A stretch of 6,312 bases of DNA from Acidobacteriota bacterium (GTDB taxonomy: Bacteria > Acidobacteriota > Terriglobia > Terriglobales > Acidobacteriaceae): contig JANXQR010000664.1 in the NCBI GenBank assembly GCA_025353435.1, forward strand, positions 1-6,312, in the 5' to 3' direction. Both the position numbers and the translations under genes were made by a program. Every line of letters starts with the position of its first letter. Position 1 is the stretch's first letter. The notes under the pieces were generated by a model. The model searched no databases. It was not told the origin of the DNA and saw nothing but the letters and a program-made list of their open reading frames with translations. This document shows, piece by piece, positions 1 to 6,259 of this stretch.

Positions 1-597
1 CCCCAACGCGCGAAAAAATCCGTCGCTTACCCGCGCCCCAGGCACCGGAATTGCTCCATCCGGCTTCGCGAGCAGGTAGCCCGTGCCTGTGTATGCCTCC
101 AAAGAAGTGAACGATCGGTTCAGCTGCTTCCAGTCCTCGTAATCTGCGCGCGAAAGATTCGAGCGCGGAAACATCGAGCCTCGTTCGGCCACGTCCATCA
201 GCCTGTCGGGACTCACATATGGCAGCGGCTGCAGCAGCGCCGCGTCCACAAATCCAAAGATGGCCACGCTCACGCCCATCCCCAGCGCAAGGATCAGCAC
301 CGCCGTTACTCCAAATCCTGGACTCTTGCGCAACTGCCGCGCCGCAAACCGCACATCCTGCCACACTGTCTCCACGCGAAACCCCACCACTTCCTCGCTC
401 TGCTCGCGCAGGCGTGTTGCATTTCCCAATTGCCGCATCGCCGCGTACCGCGCATCCTCCGGCTTCATGCCGTCACCCACAAAGTCCTTCTCCGCCTGCG
501 CTCGATGAAACGCCATCTCCTCATCCAGTTCGCTTCGGAAACGCCCGCGCCCCAACAGCAACCAAAGCTTCCTGACACCCCGCACCATTGCGCCCAT
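1..597 (-). CDS. ADOP-type ABC transporter permease, N-terminal 199 residues (runs off left edge)
   Basis: This is the first 199 codons of a third MacB/FtsX-type permease, open to the window edge. It starts MGAMVRG and carries the prefix-domain signature RFRSELDEEMAFHRAQ at about residues 19-34. A prefix domain follows to about residue 75, with ARYAAMRQLGN at 49-59. The first membrane helix lies at about 96-119 and leads into LLQPLPYVSPDRLMDV, the usual opening of the MacB-like periplasmic domain, which is cut at residue 199 (FFRALG). By hand alignment its first 95 residues share about 80% identity with the permease at 3444-6071, but less with the one at 723-3383. The ATG at 597 has a GGAGG four bases upstream; a second ATG at codon 4 is the alternative. 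By family it should be an inner-membrane permease without its own ATPase. The FtsX units are outside the window, so the full architecture is inferred from the neighbours. Confidence 0.9.
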   Translation of the reverse strand, partial: MGAMVRGVRKLWLLLGRGRFRSELDEEMAFHRAQAEKDFVGDGMKPEDARYAAMRQLGNATRLREQSEEVVGFRVETVWQDVRFAARQLRKSPGFGVTAVLILALGMGVSVAIFGFVDAALLQPLPYVSPDRLMDVAERGSMFPRSNLSRADYEDWKQLNRSFTSLEAYTGTGYLLAKPDGAIPVPGARVSDGFFRALG

Positions 598-606
598 CAC
601 GCCTCC
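598..606 (-). promoter_or_regulatory. Ribosome binding site of the left-edge permease
   Basis: The minus strand reads GGAGGCGTG directly before the ATG at 597. GGAGG sits 4 bases from the first ATG and 13 from the in-frame ATG at codon 4, which favours the first. The GGAGGCG core is also present before the other two permease starts. Confidence 0.7.
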
Positions 607-680
607 TGAACTCGCCACGAAGAAGTTGAAACAAGCGCCAATCACCCGCCCATTTTGTTGATGCCTCTGTGGGCACCTAT

Positions 681-719
681 TCCCAATTCCCTTAGTCCCT
701 CAGTCCCTGTTCCCTGCCT
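681..719. repeat. Period 7-8 CCCT repeat; five C3 runs (G3 runs on the transcribed-sense strand)
   Basis: On the plus strand, CCC triplets recur at 682, 689, 697, 705 and 712, separated by spacers of 4, 5, 5 and 4 bases (AATT, TTAGT, TCAGT, TGTT). On the minus strand, which is the mRNA sense here, this is five GGG runs with short loops. It begins 4 bases beyond the stop codon of the permease at 723-3383 and lies upstream of the next permease start. A shorter version occurs at 3418-3440. I see no hairpin with a T-run, so it does not look like an intrinsic terminator. The function is unknown; it may simply be a simple-sequence or dispersed intergenic repeat. Confidence 0.8.
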
Positions 720-722
720 ATT

Positions 723-3383
723 TCACTCCGCCCGCAACGCACTCATCGGATCAGCCTGCGTCGCCCGGCGCGCCGGAATGTAGCATGCAAAGAACGCCAC
801 GCTCATCACAATCAACACCACTGCGGAATAGATCGCCGGATCTGTCGGACTCACATTGAACACCAGCGACTTCAATGTCCTTGCCAGCACCAGCGACGCA
901 ATCACGCCAATCGCCGTGCCGCCCGCAGCCAGCTTCACAGCCTGCACAATCACCAGCCGCAGCACGTTGCTCTGTTGCGCGCCCAGCGCCATGCGCAACC
1001 CAAACTCCGGCGTGCGCTGATTCACTGAATACGCAATCACGCCATACGTGCCAATCGCCGCCAGCACAATCGCCAACCCCGCAAACATCCCCACCAGCAC
1101 AAACGCAAATCGCGGCGTTGAAATTGAAGCGCCCACAATCCGGTCCATCACCTTCACATCGGCCACCGCCAATGCGGGATCGAGTTGGTGGACCTGATTA
1201 CGCAATCCATCGGCAAGCAGTTCCGCATTGCCGCTGGCGCGAATCACAACCGACATGTCCTGTTGCGCCGCAGACGCCTCCGGCCACCAGAACCCCGGCT
1301 CCGCTCCCGGACTGTTGGGCTGGTCCTTCACATCCCCAATCACGCCCACAATCGTCATCCAGTCTTTTTCCTTCGGAGTGTCCTCAAACGTCATGCGCTT
1401 TCCAACCGCCAATTCATGCGGCAAATATCGCTCCGCCATGGCGTGGTTGATAATCACCGTTCTCGGAGCACCTGGTTTATCGGCCGCCGTAAAGTATCGA
1501 CCGGAAATCAGCGGGATCCCAAGCGCGCTGAAATAGCCGGGCGTCGCCATGTGATACCGCGCATGGAACTCCTCATGGAGCGCCGGCTTCTTGCCTTCAA
1601 TGGTGAACCCGCCGGCATTCTCATCCCACCCCGTCCAGGGAAGATCACTGCCCGCGCCAGCGCTCTCCACCCCCGGAAGCGTCATCAGTCCGGCATCCAG
1701 CCGTTCGTAAAACCGCGCCACTTCCTCGTCCTTGCCATATTGCGCATGGGGCAGTGAGATGCTCGCCGTCAACACATGCTCCTGCCGAAATCCAGGATCG
1801 AGCCGCATCTCGTTCAACAAACTCTGCAGCATCAGGCCCGCGCCAATCAGCAACACGCACGCCAGGCTCACCTCCGAAACTACCAGCGCATTGCGCAACC
1901 GGCTCTGATGTCCGCTGCCCGTCGTGGTTCGCCCACCCTTCTGCAGCCCATTTTTTGGATCGATACGCGCAGCTTGCAACGCTGGTGCCACGCCGAACAG
2001 AATGCCAGTCACCGCGCTCACCATCATCGTGAACAACAGCACCGGCATACTCACATGAATATCCTGCGCGCGTGGAAAATCCGCGGGCAGCAATGAGACA
2101 ATCGCCCTCACGCCGCCAAACGCTACAGTCAGTCCAAGCATTCCGCCTACAAACGAAATCAGCAGGCTCTCCGTCATCAACTGGCGAACCACACGCATGC
2201 GCGGAGCGCCCATCGCCAGCCGCACCGCCATTTCTCGCTGCCGTGCTGACGCCCTTGCCAGCAGCAGGTTCGCGGCGTTCGCGCACGCAATCAACAGCAC
2301 CATCCCCACCGCGCCCAGCAGCACCAGCAGCATCCTGCGGCTCGCGCCAACAATCTCCGTGTATAGCGGGATCACGAGAACCTTCCACCCCGTGTCGTTG
2401 TTGGGATGCTCCCGTCCCAACTGCGTCATGATGGCGTTCATCTCCGCGCGCGCCTGGTCCGGGCTCACGTTACTCCTCAGCCGCCCTATCCCCTCAATGT
2501 AATGCGAACCGCGTTGATTCGAATCGCCCCCAAATGAGAACGGCCACCACACATCTACGTCCTCGCCATAGGCTACCGAGTGATACTCGTTGCCCGGATG
2601 CACCGTGCCGGCCGGCATTACCCCAATCACGGTGAATGGCTCCGTGTTCAGCGTGATCTTGCTTCCCACAATGCCGCGGTCCGCGCCAAACCGTGTGCGC
2701 CAAAGCCGGTCGCTCAGAATCACCTGGTGCCCGTTCCCTGGAATCTCCGCGGCAAAGTCGAATTCACGCCCAATCGCAGGCTGCAGCCCCAACACGCGAA
2801 AATAACCTGACGTCACGCCAAAGCCATTCAACCGCTCCGGCTCTCCAGCACCCGATAACTGCACATCGCCCCGCGTGAACGCGGCCATGGTTTCGAAGGA
2901 ATGGTTGCGCGCTCTGAAATCACGAAAATCGAACGGGTTCAGTGGAAACTTCGGATAGCTCGAATTGGAAAGAAACACCCGCATCAGCCGGTCGGGCTGC
3001 GGATACGGCAAGCCCTTCAACAGCACGCCATCAATCACGCTGAAGATCGCACTGTTCGCGCCCACGCTCAATGCCAGCGTCAGCAGCATAACAATCGTGA
3101 ACCCTGGATTGCCCCACAGCTGCCGGACCGCGTAACGAATGTCGTGCGCCACCGTCTCCATCGCGAATCCAATCACCTCGTGACTCTGCTCTTTCAGGCG
3201 AACCGTATTGCCAAAACTCCGCGCAGCCGCAGATCGCGCCGCCTCCGGCGTCATTCCGCTCGCTATAAGCTCCTTCGCCGTCTGCGCACGGTGAAAGTCC
3301 ATCTCTTCATCCAGTTCGCTCCGGAACCGACCGCGTCCCAACAGCAACGACAGCTTCTTAGTCCAACGAGACATCGCGCCCAT
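723..3383 (-). CDS. ADOP-type (MacB/FtsX family) ABC transporter permease, 886 aa
   Basis: This is a large inner-membrane permease made of two fused MacB-like halves. The prefix domain is at about residues 1-75 (FRSELDEEMDFHRAQ), and TM1 is at 94-116. A periplasmic MacB-like domain spans about 117-348. The first FtsX unit has helices near 351-373, 404-432 and 445-467, with the cytoplasmic coupling segment REMAVRLAMGA at 383-393. A fifth helix at 498-522 leads to the second periplasmic domain, about 523-757. The second FtsX unit has helices near 759-785, 813-835 and 849-870, with the segment RTPEFGLRMALGA at 790-802. The C-terminus ARRATQADPMSALRAE is the usual family ending. The length fits ADOP proteins of roughly 800-900 residues. 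Proline at 792 replaces the arginine seen in its neighbour (RTREIGVRMALGA). No Walker A, signature or Walker B motif is present, so it needs an ATPase in trans if it transports at all. It is the middle gene of a co-directional trio, 60 bases after the upstream permease. The substrate is unknown; efflux or lipoprotein/peptide handling, as in MacB or LolC relatives, is only a family guess. Confidence 0.95.
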   Translation of the reverse strand: MGAMSRWTKKLSLLLGRGRFRSELDEEMDFHRAQTAKELIASGMTPEAARSAAARSFGNTVRLKEQSHEVIGFAMETVAHDIRYAVRQLWGNPGFTIVMLLTLALSVGANSAIFSVIDGVLLKGLPYPQPDRLMRVFLSNSSYPKFPLNPFDFRDFRARNHSFETMAAFTRGDVQLSGAGEPERLNGFGVTSGYFRVLGLQPAIGREFDFAAEIPGNGHQVILSDRLWRTRFGADRGIVGSKITLNTEPFTVIGVMPAGTVHPGNEYHSVAYGEDVDVWWPFSFGGDSNQRGSHYIEGIGRLRSNVSPDQARAEMNAIMTQLGREHPNNDTGWKVLVIPLYTEIVGASRRMLLVLLGAVGMVLLIACANAANLLLARASARQREMAVRLAMGAPRMRVVRQLMTESLLISFVGGMLGLTVAFGGVRAIVSLLPADFPRAQDIHVSMPVLLFTMMVSAVTGILFGVAPALQAARIDPKNGLQKGGRTTTGSGHQSRLRNALVVSEVSLACVLLIGAGLMLQSLLNEMRLDPGFRQEHVLTASISLPHAQYGKDEEVARFYERLDAGLMTLPGVESAGAGSDLPWTGWDENAGGFTIEGKKPALHEEFHARYHMATPGYFSALGIPLISGRYFTAADKPGAPRTVIINHAMAERYLPHELAVGKRMTFEDTPKEKDWMTIVGVIGDVKDQPNSPGAEPGFWWPEASAAQQDMSVVIRASGNAELLADGLRNQVHQLDPALAVADVKVMDRIVGASISTPRFAFVLVGMFAGLAIVLAAIGTYGVIAYSVNQRTPEFGLRMALGAQQSNVLRLVIVQAVKLAAGGTAIGVIASLVLARTLKSLVFNVSPTDPAIYSAVVLIVMSVAFFACYIPARRATQADPMSALRAE

Positions 3384-3392
3384 TTCGCCTCC
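3384..3392 (-). promoter_or_regulatory. Ribosome binding site of the middle permease
   Basis: The minus strand reads GGAGGCGAA immediately before the ATG at 3383. The GGAGG core is 4 bases from this ATG and 13 from the in-frame ATG at codon 4. The preceding CCT is also shared with the upstream permease's site, so the whole leader end is conserved between the paralogues. Confidence 0.7.
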
Positions 3393-3400
3393 AGGTTGGA

Positions 3401-3412
3401 CAGGGCTTCAGC
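3401..3412. repeat. Possible degenerate copy of the hairpin element at 6115-6134
   Basis: The twelve bases CAGGGCTTCAGC match the centre of the perfect palindrome at 6115-6134. Here the right arm is altered (ACAGACC instead of CCTGAC), so the long stem is lost. Both copies lie a short way upstream of a permease start, which suggests one ancestral leader or dispersed element. A twelve-base match is weak evidence alone. Confidence 0.4.
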
Positions 3413-3417
3413 ACAGA

Positions 3418-3440
3418 CCCTAGTCCCTTAGTCCCTGCCT
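3418..3440. repeat. Short CCCT repeat, related to the one at 681-719
   Basis: CCCT recurs at 3418, 3425 and 3433 (spacing 7 and 8), joined by AGT and TAGT, and ends in the same TCCCTGCCT as the longer array at 681-719. It starts 3 bases beyond the stop codon of the permease at 3444-6071, mirroring the position of the other array. With only three G3 runs on the minus strand it cannot form a complete intramolecular G-quadruplex alone. Confidence 0.65.
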
Positions 3441-3443
3441 CTA

Positions 3444-6071
3444 TCACTCACTTCTTAACGCATCCGCGGGACTCACCATCGCCGCTCTTCGCGCCGGCAG
3501 AAAACTCGCGACCAGCGCCGCGCAAGCCAGCACCAGAGCCACGCACACCACCGTTTGTGCATCCCAGGCCTTCACGCCAAACAGCAATTTGCGCATCATG
3601 AGCGCCGCACCAACAGCCGCACCCATCCCCGCCACCACGCCCACCGCAATCAATTGCCCCGCCTCGCGCAACACCATGCCGTACACGTTGCCGCGCGCCG
3701 CGCCTAGCGCCATGCGCACGCCAATTTCGCGCGTCCGCTGGCCCACTGAGTAAGCAATCACCCCATAAAGCCCCACCACGCCCAGCAGCAGCGCCATCCC
3801 CGCAAACCCACCCACCAACCATGCCGACGAGCGATGCAAATACGTCACCGGTGCATCGTGAATCTTTTCCTCCATCGTCATCGGTGCAAAAATCGCCATC
3901 CCCGCATCAATCGATTGCAGAGTCGACGCCAGCGCGGGCAGAATCGCGCGCTCATACTGCGCAGTCCGCACCACTACCACAAATCCCGAGTTCGGATTCT
4001 GCATGAACGGCAGATACATCGCGCCTCGCGGCTTCGCGTCCAGCTGCCCTTCCTGGATATCGTTGATCACGCCCACAACCAAAGTGCCCGTCTTTCCACC
4101 GTCCAGCGACATCTGCTTGCCCACCGGATCCTCACCGGGAAAATACTGCTTCGCCAGCGCCTCGTTCACAATAATGACCTTGGGCTTCGACGCATCTTCG
4201 TCCTCGTTGAAGTAGCGCCCACTCTTCAGCGTTGTCTTCAGCGTCGCCATATAACCCGCGCTCACCATGCGAATCGCCACTTCGTTGTGCTCGCCGTGAT
4301 AGGGCCGCCCCATAATCTGGAAGCCAGTGGTCCAATCGGCATCTTCGATCGGTAGCTTCGTCGTCAGCCCAATCTGCTGCACGCCCGGCAATGCAGACAA
4401 CCGTCCCACAACCTCGCGTGCAAGCGCCGCTCGCTGCTCATCCTTCTTGTATTTCTCCGGTGGAGCCTCCACGCGCAGCATCGCAATGTGATCCGCCTGC
4501 AATCCAAGATCGACATGAAGCAGCCGGTAAAAGCTCTTGCCCAGCAACCCCGCTCCCACCAGCAACACCATCGCCGTCGCCAGTTCCACCACCACAAGAT
4601 TTGCGCCAAACCGCCGCCACACCAACCCCGCAGCACCACGGCCGCCCTGCGCCAGGCCATCGCGAATCTCCGTGAAGCGCAGCCGCGCCAGCGGTGTCAA
4701 AGCAAACAGCAAGCCAGCTCCCACCGCAAGCCCGCACGCGAACGCCACCATGTGCCAATTCAACCCAAGCCCGTTCAAAAACGGCATGCTCGCCAACATG
4801 TCTTTGGGAATCAGCGTAGCCAGCAGCCGCATCGATGCAAGCGCGCTCACCACTCCCAGCACGCACCCAATCGCAGCCAGCATCATGCCCTCGGTCATCA
4901 GTTGTCGCACCAGCCGCTGCGGCGAAGCCCCCAGCGCGCCCCGCACCGCCATCTCCCGCTTACGACTCTCTGCCCGCACCAGCAGCAGGCTCGCCACATT
5001 CAAGCTTGCAATCAGAAGCAGCAGCGCCGCTCCACAGAGCAACACCAGCAAAATCGGCTTGATGTCGCCCACAATCACTTCCGTCAACGGCAGCATGAAC
5101 GCCGCCTGGTCGCGATTCGAATCCGGATATTGCTTCTCCAACTGTTTCGCCACCGCCGCAATGTCGGCCATCGCCACGTCGAACGTCACGCCGTCCTTCA
5201 GCCGCGCAATGCCAAATAGCCCGTGGCAGCCGCGGCAACTCTCCGGCTTTTGAATCCCCCAGAAATCCGCGGGCTCCGCCGGCGCAAAATGAAACTCGCG
5301 CGGCAACACGCCAATGATCGTGTAGGTTTCGTTGTCCAGCGTCACCGTCTGCCCCAGCGCATCCGCCCGTCCGCCGTAGCGCTTTTGCCACGCCCCATAA
5401 CTCAGCAACACCGTGCGCGCCGGCCCAGCCGCATCCTCGCCATCGTAAAAGTCGCGCCCCAGCATCGGCGTCACGCCCAGCGTGCGCAGAAACCCCGCGC
5501 TTACATGCGCCCCATCGGCCGGCTTCAGGCCCTGCGCCGTCTTCTGCATGAACCCGTACGGCGCAAACACATCCAGCGAACTGAATGTCTTGTTCATCCG
5601 CTTCCAATCCTGATAGTCGGGATAGGAAAGATGGAACCGCGGCCCCAGCGGAATGCTCTCGAACAACTGCACCAGCCGCGGTGAATCCTTATAAGGCAGC
5701 GGCTTGATCAGCGCCGCATCCACAAACGCAAAAATCGCCACGCTCGTCGCAATGCCCAATGAAAGAATCACCACCGCGGTCGCCGCAAACCCCGGGCTCT
5801 TGCGCATCTGCCTCAGCGAGAAACGCACATCCTGCACAACCGTCTCAACTCGGAATCCCACTGTTTCCTCGCTTCGTTCCCGCAGCCGCGTTGAATTGCC
5901 AAGTTGCCGCATCGCCGCATAGCGCGCCTCTTCCGGCTTCATTCCGCCCGCAGCCAAATCCTTCTCCATCTGCGCGCGATGAAACGCCATCTCTTCATCC
6001 AATTCGCTGCGGAACCGCTCCCGTCCCAACAGCAACGAGACCTTCTTCACCCAACGAGACATCGCGCCCAT
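3444..6071 (-). CDS. ADOP-type (MacB/FtsX family) ABC transporter permease, 875 aa, with periplasmic CxxCH motif
   Basis: This is a double MacB-like permease predicted to sit in the inner membrane. The prefix domain is at about residues 1-75 (FRSELDEEMAFHRAQ, ARYAAMRQLGN), and TM1 is at 95-120. The first periplasmic domain is at about 121-336 and contains CRGCH at 279-283. The first FtsX unit has helices near 338-364, 390-419 and 438-462, with the coupling segment REMAVRGALGA at 372-382. A fifth helix lies at 488-512 and the second periplasmic domain at about 513-745. The second FtsX unit has helices near 747-774, 803-826 and 838-860, with RTREIGVRMALGA at 779-791. The C-terminus LPARRAAMVSPADALRSE is typical. 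No ATPase motifs occur apart from a chance GxxxxGKS pattern inside the fifth helix. It is the first permease after the probable PadR gene, 188 bases away, and is followed 60 bases later by a paralogue. The stop TGA is followed directly by an in-frame TAG. The substrate is unknown; the family assignment is firm. Confidence 0.95.
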   Translation of the reverse strand: MGAMSRWVKKVSLLLGRERFRSELDEEMAFHRAQMEKDLAAGGMKPEEARYAAMRQLGNSTRLRERSEETVGFRVETVVQDVRFSLRQMRKSPGFAATAVVILSLGIATSVAIFAFVDAALIKPLPYKDSPRLVQLFESIPLGPRFHLSYPDYQDWKRMNKTFSSLDVFAPYGFMQKTAQGLKPADGAHVSAGFLRTLGVTPMLGRDFYDGEDAAGPARTVLLSYGAWQKRYGGRADALGQTVTLDNETYTIIGVLPREFHFAPAEPADFWGIQKPESCRGCHGLFGIARLKDGVTFDVAMADIAAVAKQLEKQYPDSNRDQAAFMLPLTEVIVGDIKPILLVLLCGAALLLLIASLNVASLLLVRAESRKREMAVRGALGASPQRLVRQLMTEGMMLAAIGCVLGVVSALASMRLLATLIPKDMLASMPFLNGLGLNWHMVAFACGLAVGAGLLFALTPLARLRFTEIRDGLAQGGRGAAGLVWRRFGANLVVVELATAMVLLVGAGLLGKSFYRLLHVDLGLQADHIAMLRVEAPPEKYKKDEQRAALAREVVGRLSALPGVQQIGLTTKLPIEDADWTTGFQIMGRPYHGEHNEVAIRMVSAGYMATLKTTLKSGRYFNEDEDASKPKVIIVNEALAKQYFPGEDPVGKQMSLDGGKTGTLVVGVINDIQEGQLDAKPRGAMYLPFMQNPNSGFVVVVRTAQYERAILPALASTLQSIDAGMAIFAPMTMEEKIHDAPVTYLHRSSAWLVGGFAGMALLLGVVGLYGVIAYSVGQRTREIGVRMALGAARGNVYGMVLREAGQLIAVGVVAGMGAAVGAALMMRKLLFGVKAWDAQTVVCVALVLACAALVASFLPARRAAMVSPADALRSE

Positions 6072-6080
6072 TCCGCCTCC
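6072..6080 (-). promoter_or_regulatory. Ribosome binding site of the first permease
   Basis: The minus strand reads GGAGGCGGA immediately before the ATG at 6071, with GGAGG 4 bases from that ATG. As in the other two permeases, an in-frame ATG at codon 4 is too far (13 bases) to be the preferred start. Confidence 0.7.
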
Positions 6081-6083
6081 AGG

Positions 6084-6110
6084 TATTTCAGAGCTGATAT
6101 TTCAGAGCTG
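6084..6110. repeat. 14-base tandem duplication in the permease leader
   Basis: The 13-base word TATTTCAGAGCTG occurs at 6084-6096 and again at 6098-6110, a period of 14. It lies just upstream of the ribosome binding site of the first permease and next to the hairpin at 6115-6134. The copies could be a tandem operator or simply part of a repeat element; the word itself is not a clear inverted repeat. Confidence 0.75.
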
Positions 6111-6114
6111 GTAG

Positions 6115-6134
6115 GTCAGGGCTTCAGCCCTGAC
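6115..6134. repeat. Perfect GC-rich palindrome (8-bp stem, 4-base loop)
   Basis: The arms GTCAGGGC (6115-6122) and GCCCTGAC (6127-6134) are exact reverse complements around the loop TTCA. The element lies between the PadR-like gene and the first permease. No T-run follows on the minus strand, so a standard intrinsic terminator is not supported. A dispersed palindromic element, an mRNA stem in the permease leader, or an operator are all possible. A partial match is present at 3401-3412. Confidence 0.75.
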
Positions 6135-6231
6135 AATTCCGCGCCCAAATCCGGGATTGCCTTGGCCCCTGAGGTCTGACTTCACCCTCAAATCGCCTCT
6201 CACCCGACGCTCTGGTCCTTGTTTTTCTGCC

Positions 6232-6257
6232 CACTGTTCACTGATCACTGATCACTG
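6232..6257. repeat. Heptamer tandem repeat (CACTGAT type, about 3.7 units)
   Basis: Units CACTGTT, CACTGAT, CACTGAT and a partial CACTG follow each other without gaps. The array begins 3 bases beyond the stop codon of the PadR-like gene, the same just-after-the-stop position as the CCCT repeats behind the two complete permeases. The overlapping TGATCA palindromes arise from the repeat unit itself. I infer a simple-sequence intergenic array of unknown function. Confidence 0.8.
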
Positions 6258-6259
6258 TC

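Noticed and set aside
681..719. CRISPR-like array
   Set aside because: Units are only 7-8 bases with no spacers of about 30 bases and no cas genes; it is a short tandem repeat.
219..1757. Plus-strand open frames opposite the left-edge and middle permeases
   Set aside because: Low-complexity Pro/Ala/Ser- or Arg-rich translations antisense to permease coding sequence; no domain and no conserved start context.
1645..2388. Minus-strand 247-codon frame inside the middle permease
   Set aside because: It overlaps the permease in another frame; the Gly/Ala/Arg-rich translation shows no family features, whereas the overlapping frame encodes the conserved FtsX unit.
4533..4556. Walker A-like pattern GxxxxGKS at residues 506-513 of the first permease
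   Set aside because: It lies within the fifth membrane helix (GAGLLGKS), the aligned paralogue has GAGLMLQS, and no ABC signature or Walker B motif follows. It is a chance match, not an ATPase site.
4488..5253. Long plus-strand open frames opposite the first permease (about 240 codons)
   Set aside because: They run antisense to a well-supported permease, and their translations are rich in Arg, Gln, His, Pro and Ser without recognisable domains, as expected from the complement of G+C-rich coding DNA.
6115..6134. Intrinsic terminator for the PadR-like gene
   Set aside because: The hairpin is strong, but on the minus strand it is followed by a mixed sequence (CTACCAGCTC) with no T-run.
6232..6257. 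PadR operator at the TGATCA palindromes
   Set aside because: The palindromes are a by-product of the heptamer repeat, and the array sits directly behind the regulator's stop codon, far from the permease start; there is no independent sign of an operator.
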